Source: Pseudomonadota bacterium
GTDB lineage: Bacteria; Myxococcota_A; UBA796; SXON01
DNA: 58,548 nucleotides
Reading direction: 5' to 3'
NCBI GenBank assembly: GCA_030685065.1
Contig: JAUXQH010000054.1
Location: 184,280 to 242,827 of the forward strand
Every line of letters begins with the position of its first letter. Positions within the stretch are counted from its first letter, which is position 1. The position numbers were made by a program, and so were the translations under genes. The notes below the pieces were generated by a model. It saw only the letters and a list, made by a program, of their open reading frames with translations. It searched no databases and was not told where the DNA came from. This document shows, one piece after another, positions 42,899-51,979 of this stretch.

Positions 42899-44920
42899 AT
42901 GGACCCGGGAACGGCCAGACCGACCGCGATACCGCGGGTCGCGGGCGGCATCGCCGTCCTGGTCGGGGTCGGCATGCTCATCGCCTGGGCGTTCGGCTGG
43001 CGGGAGATCCTCTCGTTCCAGTCCGGCGAGGCGACGATGAAGGCAAACACGGCGCTCGCGATCGGGGCGACGGGCGCGGCGCTGATCTTCCGTACGCTCG
43101 ACACGCCGCGGGCGCAGGCGGCGGCTCGGGTCGTGGCAGGGGCGGTGTGTGCCTTGGTCGTCGCGACCCTCTTCGAGTACGTCGCGCGGGTTGACCTCTC
43201 CATCGACCAGCTTCTCATCCACGATCCCTGGGAGACCATCGGCGCGCCCGGGCGGATGTCACTCATGACCGCGGTCTGCCTGCTGGCCCTGAACACGGCG
43301 CTCCTCGGGCTCGACGTGGACACGCGGAGGGGTCGGCCCGCGGAGTGGCTCGCCGTCGTCGCGCTCGCCGTTTCCTTCGTCAGCTTCGCCGGCTATGTGC
43401 TCGGGGACCCGAGGCTCCTCCATGCCCCGACGGTGACCACGGTGGCGTTCCCCACGGCGGCGACGCTCCTCCTGCTCTCCGTGGGCGTGCTGCTCGCCCG
43501 CCCGGAGGTCGGGATCGCCGGGCTGGTGATGAGCTCCGGGTTCGGCGGTATGGTCGCGCGGCGGCTCGTCCCCGCCGCCGCCGTTGTCTCTCTGCTCACG
43601 GCGCGGGTCGAGCTCTGGGGGGAGGAGGCGGGGATCTGGAACGCCGCGCTCGGCCGCGCCGCGGGGGTGGTCGTGAAGGTGTTCCTGCTCGGCGGCCTCG
43701 CGCTGTGGACGGCCGCGGCGCTACGCCGGGAGGAGTCCGCTCGGGAGTGGGAGCACGCGCGCCTGCGTGCCCTCCTCGACGTTCTGCCGGTTGGCATCGT
43801 CCTCTGCGACAAGCCGGGCGGGTTGGCCACGATAAACCCCGCGGCCATGATGCTCTTCGGTGGTGAGCCCCCGGGATGTCATCCGTCGCCACGCGCCTTG
43901 TGGGGGGGCACGGGCCTGCCCGCGGCGCCGAGCTCCTGGGGCTTGCTCGCGACGCTCGCGGACGGGAGGACCCGGATCGCCGAGGAGGTGGAGGTCGAGA
44001 GCATCGATGGAAAGCGGACGATCCTGGCGTATTCCGCGCCCGTCCGCGAGGCCGACGGGCAGGTTTCGGGTGCGTGCGGGGGCTTCGTCGACGTGACGGA
44101 ACGGAAGCGAGTCGAGCGGGAGCTCGCTGCCCTCAAAGACGGCTTGGAGGACCAGGTGCGCCGCCGAACGGCCGACCTCGCCGCGCTGAATCGGGAGCTC
44201 GAGACGTTCGCCTATTCCGTGTCACACGATCTTCGAGCCCCACTGCGGGCCGCCGACGGCTTCGCCGCGATGCTCGAGGAGCTGGGCACGCCGGGATTCG
44301 ATGCGGATCAGCTGGGGATGGTGCGCCGGATTCGCGCCGCGATGCAACGGATGGCTGCCCTCATCGACGCAATGCTCGCCCTGGCCCGCGTCGGCCGGGC
44401 AGTTCCGCGTCCGGCGGCGCTCGACCTCGCCGCGATGGCACGAGAAATCGCCGCGGAGCTGAGCGCGCTCGAACCGAGCCGCGTGATCGAGTGGGAGATC
44501 CCCGAGCGGATGCCCGCGGTGGGCGACCCGACCCTGGTCCGGACGGCGCTCGACAACCTCCTGCGCAACGCGTGGAAATTCACCAAGATGCGCACTCCTG
44601 CTCGCATCGCCCTGCGCCAGAGCGTTCGTGACGGGATCGTCGAGTACACGGTGACGGACAACGGCGCGGGGTTCGACAGCGCCTACGCCGACCGCCTCTT
44701 CGAGCCGTTCGAGCGCCTCCACACTGCCCAGGAGTTCGAAGGCACCGGCGTGGGGCTCGCGATCGTCCGCCGGATCATCGAGCGTCACGGCGGGCGGGTC
44801 CGCGCGGAGAGCACGGTCGGCCAGGGGGCGTCCTTCATCTTCACGCTCGGACTGGACGCCAGCGCCGTGGAGTCCGCCAAGGTCGCCGAAGAGAACGAGC
44901 CGCCTCGGTTGCCCGGATAG
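42899..44920 (+). CDS. PAS-domain sensor histidine kinase
   Basis: A 673-residue membrane histidine kinase. About eight hydrophobic segments fill residues 1-285. A PAS domain follows (about 290-400: LLDVLPVGIVLCDKPGGLATINPAA, ending in the PAC-like VREADGQVSGACGGFVDVTERK) and a short coiled coil. The HisKA motif is YSVSHDLRAPLRAADGF with phospho-acceptor His443. The ATPase domain has N box LDNLLRNAWKF, G1 DNGAGFD, F box FEPFERLH and G2 GTGVGLAIV. No response regulator is adjacent. Phytochrome-like kinases share this H box. The signal is unknown. Confidence 0.93.
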   Translation: MDPGTARPTAIPRVAGGIAVLVGVGMLIAWAFGWREILSFQSGEATMKANTALAIGATGAALIFRTLDTPRAQAAARVVAGAVCALVVATLFEYVARVDLSIDQLLIHDPWETIGAPGRMSLMTAVCLLALNTALLGLDVDTRRGRPAEWLAVVALAVSFVSFAGYVLGDPRLLHAPTVTTVAFPTAATLLLLSVGVLLARPEVGIAGLVMSSGFGGMVARRLVPAAAVVSLLTARVELWGEEAGIWNAALGRAAGVVVKVFLLGGLALWTAAALRREESAREWEHARLRALLDVLPVGIVLCDKPGGLATINPAAMMLFGGEPPGCHPSPRALWGGTGLPAAPSSWGLLATLADGRTRIAEEVEVESIDGKRTILAYSAPVREADGQVSGACGGFVDVTERKRVERELAALKDGLEDQVRRRTADLAALNRELETFAYSVSHDLRAPLRAADGFAAMLEELGTPGFDADQLGMVRRIRAAMQRMAALIDAMLALARVGRAVPRPAALDLAAMAREIAAELSALEPSRVIEWEIPERMPAVGDPTLVRTALDNLLRNAWKFTKMRTPARIALRQSVRDGIVEYTVTDNGAGFDSAYADRLFEPFERLHTAQEFEGTGVGLAIVRRIIERHGGRVRAESTVGQGASFIFTLGLDASAVESAKVAEENEPPRLPG

Positions 44921-44964
44921 CCAGCCGACTGCGGCGTGCGGGCGTGCTCGCGCCCGCGCGAGCA

Positions 44965-45705
44965 CTACTCGAACGGCAGGGCCTTGCAGCCGAGGCCGAA
45001 GGCGGTGATGAACCCTTCGCCCTCGGCGTAGCCCGTGCCGATGGACGCGGTCACGCCGACCGTGCCGGGCTCGCACGCGATGGCGTCGAACGATACGCCG
45101 CCCGCGCCGCCGTACGCCGGCAGGTCCGTGGGCGCGCCGACGGTGAACAGGCTGCCTTCACAGTCCAGCTCGAGCGGTGCACAGGAGAACGTCAGCCCGT
45201 CGAACCACCACCCAGCCTTGCCACTGAAGCCGACGACGACCTCGCCCTCGGGGCACGTGCGCTCCCACGCCACGTCTCCGTTCGCGCCACGGGTCGGGAG
45301 CGTGGTGCCCGCGGAGATCTCCACGCTGCCCGTCCCGGTTTCGCAGGAGCCGGCGAGCACGCCGCAGATGCCCCGGAGCTTGCCGATGTAATAGTCCGGA
45401 TCGGCGGTCGACTCTCCGCTGAAGCCCACGAGGACCTCGCCGTCGGGGCAGCAGTCGGTGAAGAGCTCCGCGTGGCGCTCCGCCACGTAGGTGGCGGTGA
45501 GGACCACGTCTTCATCGGGACAGGTGAGCGGGTCCGTATCCGTATCGGTGTCCGTATCGGTGTCCGTATCGGTGTCCGTATCGGTGTCCGTATCGGTGTC
45601 GGTGTCTGTGTCTGTGTCCACCTCCTCGCGGCTCGCCGTGTCGCTTTCCTTGGGCGTGCAGGCCGTCAAGGTCAAGGCGGCGAGGGCGAGAGTCAATGGG
45701 ATCAT
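44965..45705 (-). CDS. Lipoprotein with three repeated Cys-pair beta domains
   Basis: A 246-residue lipoprotein (MIPLTLALAALTLTACTPKE, lipobox LTAC) with a Thr-Asp linker. Three related units follow: CPDGEVLVGFSG...IGKLRGICGVL, CPEGEVVVGFSGKAGWWFDGLTFSCAPL and CEPGTVGVTASIG...ITAFGLGCKAL. Each has a start Cys, a V-V-G-F-S-G strand and an end Cys, likely a disulfide-linked beta-prism-like repeat seen elsewhere in myxobacterial surface proteins. The ligand is unknown. Confidence 0.85.
   Translation of the reverse strand: MIPLTLALAALTLTACTPKESDTASREEVDTDTDTDTDTDTDTDTDTDTDTDTDTDTDPLTCPDEDVVLTATYVAERHAELFTDCCPDGEVLVGFSGESTADPDYYIGKLRGICGVLAGSCETGTGSVEISAGTTLPTRGANGDVAWERTCPEGEVVVGFSGKAGWWFDGLTFSCAPLELDCEGSLFTVGAPTDLPAYGGAGGVSFDAIACEPGTVGVTASIGTGYAEGEGFITAFGLGCKALPFE
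45533..45620 (-). repeat. Thr-Asp linker repeat
   Basis: Alternating GTATCC/GTATCGGTGTCC units encode the linker of the lipoprotein at 44965-45705. It is the same 12 bp unit as at 41171. Confidence 0.88.
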
Positions 45706-46111
45706 GGCGGCTCCGGGTTGGGAGATAGAGGGCGCGGGGACAGTATCCCGCCTCACGGGCGCCGGGCGATCGCAAGGCGCAGAAACCCGATAATCGGGAA
45801 TCGCGCGCCGGAGCGGCACCACGCGGAGCGGAGGATCGTGATCGGGCCGTACACGGTCTCGGCGACGCTGGGCCTGCTCACCGCGGCGATCTTCGCGAGC
45901 CGGTCGGCCTGTTAACGGCGGCCGAAAACGGCGCAATTCCGGCGAGCAACGCGCGCGGCCGCCATCCTGGGCGGCGAGCAACGGGCCCGCGCCGACCAGC
46001 CCTCCCTCATCCGGTTCGCGGCGCGCTACGCTCGTGCCCAGATGGACGGACAACCGGCGAGGCGAAGGGCGCACGGAACGGCTTCGGGCAGCCGAGCGCG
46101 AAGCGGATCGG
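45706..46111. other. Intergenic region at the left edge of the variable segment
   Basis: 406 bp. It contains the palindrome CCCGAT-A-ATCGGG (45786-45798) and a GTG-started 25-codon frame (45838-45915, MIGPYTVSATLGLLTAAIFA then SRSAC) behind a good GGAGG site. That frame looks like the first helix of a lost membrane protein. Nothing else is recognised. Confidence 0.3.
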
Positions 46112-46576
46112 ATGTTCTCCTGCGTTCGATGCAGTAAGATCGCCACCATTTATCGTGAGTGCGACCGCGGGAAGATCTACTGCTCCAGCGCCTGTTCGGA
46201 CGCCGCGCGCACGGCGAGTCGGCGACGGGCCAGCTCCCGCTACCAAGCGTCACCGGAGGGCAAGGCCCGACATGCAGCTCGGCAGCGCGCCTACCGTGAC
46301 CGACTGCGTGGCGGCACGGTGACGCATCAGGGTGTCCCGGACGGGGCGAGAGAGCCCTCCAGAGCTCCGCCGGAGGGCAACGCCCCGCAGGCGAGCTTGG
46401 AGGGAGCCGGAATGCGGCTGGCTCCCCTGCGGAGCGCGGGCAGCTCGTCCGCGCTCGTGATGGACCGCCGCTGCGCGGGGTGCGGTGCCCCCGGGAGGCG
46501 AGCGCTGCGGCACATCTCCCTTCGTCGAGGTGAGGCCTCGCGACGAGCACGGCGACGAGTCGATCGACCTCCTTGA
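46112..46576 (+). CDS. Small zinc-ribbon-like protein, mobile-element type
   Basis: About 154 residues from ATG 46112. CVRCSKIATIYRECDRGKIY then CSSACSDAART gives a C-x2-C...C-x3-C zinc knuckle. A basic helix follows (RYQASPEGKARHAARQRAYRDRLRGG) and a VTHQG motif. Proteins with this RYQ-S-EG-HA-RQ-YR pattern and VTHQG end are, from memory, usually encoded beside transposases. Sequence after VTHQG is less convincing but keeps a C-x2-C (CAGCGAPG). An earlier GTG at 46034 is possible. Confidence 0.55.
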   Translation: MFSCVRCSKIATIYRECDRGKIYCSSACSDAARTASRRRASSRYQASPEGKARHAARQRAYRDRLRGGTVTHQGVPDGAREPSRAPPEGNAPQASLEGAGMRLAPLRSAGSSSALVMDRRCAGCGAPGRRALRHISLRRGEASRRARRRVDRPP

Positions 46577-46579
46577 TGA

Positions 46580-46625
46580 CCCAGCGATGTGGGAGTGTGG
46601 TGCGCCACGCTCCTACATCGCTGGG
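46580..46625. repeat. Strong inverted repeat
   Basis: CCCAGCGATGT (46580-46590) pairs perfectly with ACATCGCTGGG (46615-46625), and inner GGGAG/CTCC adds pairing. It lies just after the zinc-ribbon ORF and could be a terminator or a mobile-element end. Confidence 0.6.
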
Positions 46626-46862
46626 CCGCCCCACGAGGGCCACTCGCGACGAGGCCGGGTCCACATGCGGGCTCCTCGACGAGCCTGCGTAGGTCACCGC
46701 CCACGATGGTGGTCCGCGCGCTACTCGCCGGAACTGGGCGGTAATTGAGCACCGCCAACATCGGCCGCGACCTTCCGGAGCGCACGGCGAGGCGCGCACT
46801 GGCCACGGCGAAGGCAAGTGGTTGTGGGCCCCCATCCTCCGCAAGACGGAACGCCGCCAAAT

Positions 46863-47062
46863 AACTGGCCGACATACTGCTCAGTTCCGCCGGGGACGGC
46901 GGAACTGGCCCGGGCGCACGGAGCATAGCCGTAGTTCACAACGGCGTCGAGTGCGCCCGGGACATGCGCTCCCGGTCGAGGACGCCCGGGACCGGCGGCC
47001 GAGATGGCCCGCGCGAAGACGCGCGGCGGCCGCCTGCGCACGTCAGCAGTCGTCTTCGCGTT
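46863..47062 (+). repeat. attC-like element A (200 bp)
   Basis: Starts AACTGGCCGACATAC and ends CAGTCGTCTTCGCGTT. It contains a perfect 10 bp hairpin with GGGA loop (46883-46906), a long stem CCCGGGCGCAC/GTGCGCCCGGG enclosing a GCCGT/ACGGC hairpin, and further hairpins with AGGA and AAGA loops. The 3' flank GTTCTGTGCC pairs with the 5' flank of element B. Confidence 0.8.
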
Positions 47063-47414
47063 CTGTGCCATGTGATGGCACACTCACGCCACTTTGAGCA
47101 GGGACAGGACGTTCGGTTCCGGTGTGCGCGGCGCAGGCGTCCGGTAGCGCTACCAACTCAAGCCACAGACGCGTCGGCAGCATCGGCGGGGTCGAACTCG
47201 ACACGCGCCCCGTCCGTGGCGGCCCGCCCCCCAAGGCCCCACCCGGGCCGGCTCCCACCCCCATCGTCGCCAAAGCGCTCCTCCGGGGGGTAGAACCCGT
47301 CCCTAAACACCGTTGATCGGGCAGGAACTCCCGCGGGCCTCGCGGCGCCGTCATCCGCGTCCACGCGCCGGGCGAGCGGGGGGCGGTCGCCACGCCACGT
47401 TCGAACCGCGGCCA
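47063..47414. other. Non-coding left part of cassette A-B
   Basis: 352 bp with no supported gene. A stretch near 47178-47215 (GCAGCATCGGCGG and GTCGAACTCGA) recurs in altered order near 47858-47920, flanking the lipoprotein gene of this cassette. Confidence 0.4.
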
Positions 47415-47807
47415 TCACCCTCCGCAGGCGCCGCCGCCCGTGTCGATCGGTCCTTCCTCAACCAGCTCGCACACGCAATCAACGCAACGCGCGGCGTATG
47501 TGGCCCCGCCGCACCCCACCCCCGGGTCGACGTAAGTGGAACACGGGATCGCCTCGACCATCGCGTCACGGTACACCTCGTAGTCCGCCACCTCCGTCGC
47601 CGCGAGGGGGAGCCCGTTGTTGCACTGATCGGTAGGACTCTCAACCAAGACGCAATCGGCATTCGACAGGCATGTCGCATGGCAGCTTGCCCACCGTTGG
47701 AGTGCGGCGCTCACGGCCTCGGTGCCGTACCGATTCTCCGCCACCGCGCAAAGACCGGTTTCAACCTCCGCTGACGACACGCATGCGAGAACCCACAGGA
47801 GCAACAT
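47415..47807 (-). CDS. Small Cys-rich lipoprotein
   Basis: A 130-residue lipoprotein (MLLLWVLACVSSAEVE, lipobox VLAC). The mature part has about ten Cys, including RWASCHATCLSNADCVLV and CVDCVCELVEEG, and ends in GGGACGG. The C-x3-C-x5-C pattern suggests a disulfide-rich extracellular domain. No family is named. It is one of two genes in the A-B cassette, both on the minus strand. Confidence 0.78.
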   Translation of the reverse strand: MLLLWVLACVSSAEVETGLCAVAENRYGTEAVSAALQRWASCHATCLSNADCVLVESPTDQCNNGLPLAATEVADYEVYRDAMVEAIPCSTYVDPGVGCGGATYAARCVDCVCELVEEGPIDTGGGACGG

Positions 47808-47954
47808 GAGTTGATGATACCACTACCCTTCGCCGGCAGCCACCCGGCTCGTAGGCAGCATCGGCGGAGACGCCGACGCTGCCGGTCCGGGGCCTCCGCA
47901 CCGGTCGAACTCGATACCGGGCCCGCTCTCCTCGCGTCCCCACGGCTGCATCGC

Positions 47955-48329
47955 TCAAGTCGGGTCGTCACCTGGCTTGCGCACACGTTCCGCCTGCTCC
48001 ACGAGGGCGGCGGCTTCCGCGGCGACGTTCACCGCTGCCTGCCACCCTGGGTGACGAAGCAAGGCCGGTGCATCCAATCCAGCCGGAATCTGATCCAGCA
48101 GGATGCTAAGCCGTCGCAGTTCGGCTTCTGCCGGCTTTCCGAAAATATTGCCCGCCAATCCGGACTCAAGAACGTCTCCGAGTGCAGTATCATCGAAGAG
48201 CTGACACACCAGTTCGGAATACGATGACACCTCCGGACCCTCGCCCCGGATCCAAACGCGCTGCTGAAAATTCGCGTCGGCGAGCTCCCGAAGGCACTCC
48301 AACACCTGTCTTCGGGCATGAACGTTCAT
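47955..48329 (-). CDS. SCO4402-like protein
   Basis: A 124-residue protein, RQVLECLRELADANFQQRVWIRGEG at the start, FDDTALGDVLESG in the middle and LRHPGWQAAVNVAAEAAALVEQ at the end. This pattern fits the small SCO4402 family of soluble proteins (D-x-x-QRRVWI, central acidic D-D, C-terminal D-P-x-W). The function of the family is unknown; immunity-type roles are speculation. It is the first gene of the A-B cassette on the minus strand, about 295 bp from element B. Confidence 0.7.
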   Translation of the reverse strand: MNVHARRQVLECLRELADANFQQRVWIRGEGPEVSSYSELVCQLFDDTALGDVLESGLAGNIFGKPAEAELRRLSILLDQIPAGLDAPALLRHPGWQAAVNVAAEAAALVEQAERVRKPGDDPT

Positions 48330-48623
48330 CTCGACCTCGCCAACATCGTAGTCCTACTCAGCCGCGGCAGCCATCATCCTCGAGGCCCTTCTCCACCGCC
48401 CACTGGCGCCGCCGCCGTCAGTGCCGGCGAGCAAGTGCGGTCGCCCGCGTCCCCGGCGCGGTAGTCAGAGGCGCTCACCTGCAGCCCAGTGCAGGGGCGG
48501 TGGCGAGAGGCGTTCGCCCGCATCCACGTGCAGGGAGGTCGCAAGACCTGCTCGCCGGGTCCGGGGCACTCTCGTCGTGTCCGACCGAGACGTGGCGTGC
48601 AAGCGCCCAAGCACACGGCACAG

Positions 48624-48761
48624 AACTGGCCGACATGCCGCTTCGCCGCGCGGACGCGGCTCGGTCCGGCGCGGACGCCGGACACATGGCCTGCCCGCCC
48701 CGAGCGGCGGTCACCGCGCGCGAGGACGCGCGCTGGCCACGTCGGCAGTCGTCTTTGCGTT
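48624..48761 (+). repeat. attC-like element B (138 bp)
   Basis: AACTGGCCGACATGCCGC start, CAGTCGTCTTTGCGTT end. Three hairpins: GCCGCG-CGGA-CGCGGC, TCCGGCG-CGGA-CGCCGGA and GCGCGCG-AGGA-CGCGCGC. 5' flank GGCACAGAAC pairs with the 3' flank of A. 3' flank GTTCAGTGAC pairs with the 5' flank of C. Confidence 0.82.
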
Positions 48762-48937
48762 CAGTGACATGGGCAGGACACGAGCGATAGGGCGACCCGT
48801 GAAAGCAAACGCCCCGACCACGCGGACCTCTCTCCCGCCACGCGAGGTTGGTGACGGCTCCCGATGTCCGCCTGTCTCCGGCGACCTCGTTGTGCCTGAT
48901 CAGCCGTTCCGCGGCGCGCTCTCAGCCAGCGCACCCA

Positions 48938-49927
48938 CTAGTCATCACAATAGGTCCTCCGCGATTTGTCCGCATTGTCCTGCGCTTGCTTCAGCAGGCG
49001 CTGCCAGTTGTCGTACGATCCGGTCCCCGGCTCAACGCCATCGCCCATGCTTTGAACGAGAGCGACCGCTCGGCTGCCGGCCCCTGACCAGTATTCGCAT
49101 TCCTTAATCCTGCTGTCCCTTGCTTCGTCCGCGGTCGCTTCTCTCCACTCGGGCTCGTTTGGTGCAACGAGTAGCACATCAAAGATGTCACGACCGCGAG
49201 AGGTGGATATCGGCACCGCCAGGCCGTCGGCGCGGCCCATATTCTGGCGGCGGACGGCGCGGAGCTCGCAGGTTCCAGGCTCGACGAACACGACGAACTC
49301 ACCCGTGCGGTCATCGGCGTAGGCATGTGCGCCACACCCCTCGACCCCCGCGCGGTCAGCCGGCTCGCCTCCCTCGTCTATGATTCGGCCGTGCACGGCC
49401 ACGAGATCCGTCAGGAATTCGAAGTCGCTGCATACCACCGTCGACCCGATCTCCGCGCCCTCCCAACTCACCCGTCCTCGCGTGACCTCGAGCATCTGCA
49501 AACGGGCTGTGCCAGCGCCCGGCGGCGCACTGAAGGCGATGCGCCCGTCGATCACGAGGGTGCGCTCATGGCGGGGAAACTCTCGGGGCGCGTCGACGCT
49601 GAGGTCCACGTCCACGCTGCCGTCCGGTATCGAGGGACCGACCGTACAGGTGACGACTCCTCCACCCATGCGCTCGCTTAGCTCAAGCGCGTGTTCTGCC
49701 CAGGACTCGGCAGTAATGCCGTCAGCGTTGAGCCCAAGGATGTCGGGTCCAGGCGCGTGCTCCTCGGCGGGATACCGCAACGGACTCGCCACTCGCGGGA
49801 GCGTGGTCCTCGCGGCAGGCATTCGTGGTGCCGACAGGATTGTTTCGGGCGCCTTGTCAGTCGCCCACACCAAGGTGGCGAGCAAGCCCGCAACCAAGCT
49901 CGCGAGCGCCAGCATCCTTCGCGTCAT
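48938..49927 (-). CDS. Exported or membrane-anchored protein of unknown function
   Basis: A 329-residue protein with an N-terminal hydrophobic segment (MLALASLVAGLLATLVWATD) and a beta-rich body. Motifs include GGGVVTCTVGPSIPDGSVDVDL and VHGRIIDEGGEPADRAGVEGCGAHAYADD, the latter like a carboxypeptidase-regulatory or Ig-like repeat. The C-terminus (KQAQDNADKSRRTYCDD) is a short coiled region. No family is recognised. Sole gene of cassette B-C, it reads on the minus strand. Confidence 0.75.
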   Translation of the reverse strand: MTRRMLALASLVAGLLATLVWATDKAPETILSAPRMPAARTTLPRVASPLRYPAEEHAPGPDILGLNADGITAESWAEHALELSERMGGGVVTCTVGPSIPDGSVDVDLSVDAPREFPRHERTLVIDGRIAFSAPPGAGTARLQMLEVTRGRVSWEGAEIGSTVVCSDFEFLTDLVAVHGRIIDEGGEPADRAGVEGCGAHAYADDRTGEFVVFVEPGTCELRAVRRQNMGRADGLAVPISTSRGRDIFDVLLVAPNEPEWREATADEARDSRIKECEYWSGAGSRAVALVQSMGDGVEPGTGSYDNWQRLLKQAQDNADKSRRTYCDD

Positions 49928-50261
49928 TACGACGACACTACCACAACTGGACAGCCTCGACGGGTCTCCCCGCCCGCGGCGCGCCGGTCGACCACGTGGT
50001 CGTCACCACCCCGACGCGGAGTGGCGCCCTCGTCAATCAGCCGCGGGGGGGGGGGGCAACGCTCGATGCGGGCGGAGTGCTCTCCGTCAAGAGCGAAGCC
50101 AACGGGCTGCAGAGGGTGCCTGTCCTCACCGCTCGCACGAGGCGCCAGCAGGGACGTTGTTCTCCACTCGCACCTCGGCCGAGGGCGGCCGGAACGCCTG
50201 GCGGGTGATCGCAAGCAAAGACCAGGGCTTCGCCCGCCTACGACCGCCTCCCACGTCACTG
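49928..50261. other. Non-coding leader of cassette B-C with a G12 tract
   Basis: 334 bp without a supported gene. It contains twelve consecutive G bases (50045-50056), a possible G-quadruplex or slippage site, about 120 bp upstream of the 329-aa gene. Confidence 0.5.
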
Positions 50262-50335
50262 AACTGGCCGACATGCCGCTGCGCCCGCGAGGACGCGGGC
50301 TTGGTCCGGGCCACGTCGGCAGTCGTCTTCGCGTT
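50262..50335 (+). repeat. attC-like element C (74 bp, minimal form)
   Basis: The shortest complete copy. AACTGGCCGACATG and CACGTCGGCAGT can pair with each other (TGGCCGACATG against CACGTCGGCA, one unpaired base), enclosing one hairpin, CCCGCG-AGGA-CGCGGG. An 11-base stretch TCGTCTTCGC-GTT remains unpaired on the right side. 5' flank CACTGAAC pairs with B and 3' flank GTTCCATGCC pairs with D. Confidence 0.82.
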
Positions 50336-50657
50336 CCATGCCAGTACGCAGCCTCTGTCGCCGCTTTTGCCGAAGGTACAACAAGAGCGTCCTGTTGCCA
50401 AGCATCTCCGTTCCCGTTGCGCCAAGATTCCTGCGGCGTACCGGCACAGAACGCGTGCGCCTCGCCGACACCCGCGCGTTCCTGTGTCAGTTGCAACCTT
50501 CCCTGGAGGCGCGGGCGTCGGCGGGCGTCAGCAAATCCGCGGCGTGGTGGAGACCGTGGCGACCGCCATGCCCCTTCGCTCCCACCGACGGACGGCTGAC
50601 TCCCACGCGATGGGGCCGGCGAAGTCCTCGGCCCTCGTTGCGCTCTGGAACCGTGAC

Positions 50658-50840
50658 GAGATGCCGACCTCGGCGTGGCCAACGTGCGGTTCGCGGCGCC
50701 CCCGATCGCTAGCAACCAGCTGGTTCGTGGCGAGATGCCGTCCTCGGCGGGGCCGCCGGGCGGTTCGCAGCGCCCTCGGTGGCGAGCAACCAGCTGGTTC
50801 GAGGCGAGATGCCGTCCTCCGCACGGCCACGAGCCGACCT
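50658..50840. repeat. 74 bp tandem repeat, right-hand side of gene 50964-51437
   Basis: Two complete units (50658-50731, 50732-50805) and part of a third. Each starts GAGATGCCG and ends with the perfect palindrome AACCAGCTGGTT followed by CGTGGC or CGAGGC. The spacing is too regular to be chance, and the units align along their whole length (no spacers). Confidence 0.8.
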
Positions 50841-50963
50841 TGCGGCGCCCCCCCCTCGACGAGCGCTCCCCTTCGTGGCTCATGCTCGCTCCCCCGAGGA
50901 GGGGGCCGACCGTGGGGGGCACAAGCACAACCGGTGTGCGCAGGCACGAACTGTCTTGACCGC

Positions 50964-51437
50964 CTACCGGGGAGCGCGCGCCGCCGTCGCGAGGAGCTGC
51001 TCGAGCGAGGCTCGCGTAGACGCCTCGACACCACGCGTGATCCGGGGCGCGATGACGAGCCAGGGAGCGAGGAGCACGAGCGGGAGGACCAGGAGCTCAG
51101 GGCGGCGGAAGAGCGCCACGAACGGGAGCGTGAGCCCGAGGCACAGCGCGGGCAAGAAGGCGACCCCGAACCGCCGCATCCGAGTCACACCGCCCAGCTC
51201 GGCGCGCATGTGCAAACGTCCCTCGCGCGCTGCGAGCTCCACCCGGGTGGCCCCGACGAAGCGCGACTGCCGACTGCTGCGTGTTCTCGCCGGCGCCGCG
51301 TCGAGGGCGTCGCCGCTCACATTCACCTGGAAGCCGCTGGCCACGAGGATGTCTTCGGCGCGTGCCACTGCCCGCACGGCGTCCCCAGTGAGCGGAAGGT
51401 CTGCCTCGTAGATGTCGCGCACGACTGCCGGCGTCAT
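50964..51437 (-). CDS. Two-span membrane protein of unknown function
   Basis: 157 residues from ATG 51437 (MTPAVVRDIYEADLPLTG). A soluble N-terminal part is followed by two membrane helices (VAFLPALCLGLTLPFVALF and LLVLPLVLLAPWLVIAP) joined by RRPE, and a basic C-terminal tail. No family is recognised. Sole gene of cassette C-D, flanked on both sides by 74 bp repeats. Confidence 0.68.
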   Translation of the reverse strand: MTPAVVRDIYEADLPLTGDAVRAVARAEDILVASGFQVNVSGDALDAAPARTRSSRQSRFVGATRVELAAREGRLHMRAELGGVTRMRRFGVAFLPALCLGLTLPFVALFRRPELLVLPLVLLAPWLVIAPRITRGVEASTRASLEQLLATAARAPR

Positions 51438-51520
51438 GCCCGCGCCGTAGCGCACGCGCGCCGGGCCGGCAAATCGAGAACTATCCGCATCATCTGGGGG
51501 GACATCACCCGGTTCTTGAC

Positions 51521-51630
51521 GAGATACCGTCCTCGGCGAGGTCACCGACCGTTTCGCGGCATCCCCCGCGCGAGCAACCAGCCGGCTAGTGGCGAGATTC
51601 CGTCCTTGGCGAGGCCACCGCGCGGAAGTC
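51521..51630. repeat. 74 bp tandem repeat, second cluster
   Basis: One complete 73 bp unit (51521-51593) and part of another, diverged from the units at 50658 (AACCAGCCGGCTAG in place of the perfect palindrome) and in the same orientation. It lies upstream of the two-span protein's start. Confidence 0.72.
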
Positions 51631-51777
51631 GAGGCCCGGCCACCGCCTGGCGATGCCGCCCGCGACACGAGTAGTGGGCTCCCCTTCCTGCCACCGAGGC
51701 GCAGCTCATCACTCGTGCCCGAGACCGCGCGATGGTGCATCCCCCACCGCTTCGGAGAAGGCCGCGTACCGGCATGG

Positions 51778-51979
51778 AACTGGCCGACATGCCGCTCGAA
51801 CCTGGCGAAGACGCCAGGTTCGGCCCGGGCGCACGAAACATACCTGTAGTTCTTGGCCTCGTCGAGTGCGCCCGGGACATGCGCTGCCCGGCGAAGACGC
51901 CGGGCACCGGCGGGCGAGATAGCCGCGCGCGGGGACGCGCGCGCGCCCGCCTGCGCACGTCGGCAGTCGTCTTCGCGTT
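51778..51979 (+). repeat. attC-like element D (202 bp)
   Basis: Same ends as the other copies. Hairpins CCTGGCG-AAGA-CGCCAGG, GCCCGGCG-AAGA-CGCCGGGC and CGCGCGCG-GGGA-CGCGCGCG, plus the long stem GGGCGCAC/GTGCGCCC also found in A. 5' flank CATGGAAC pairs with C and 3' flank GTTCTCCGAA pairs with E. Confidence 0.82.

Noticed and set aside
44944..45915. A 323-codon + strand frame over the lipoprotein at 44965-45705
   Set aside because: Antisense shadow of a clear lipoprotein gene; only its last 25 codons (after 45838) have an independent ribosome site, noted with low confidence.
50658..51630. 74 bp repeats as a CRISPR array
   Set aside because: Units align over their full length with no unique spacers, and there are only two or three per cluster.
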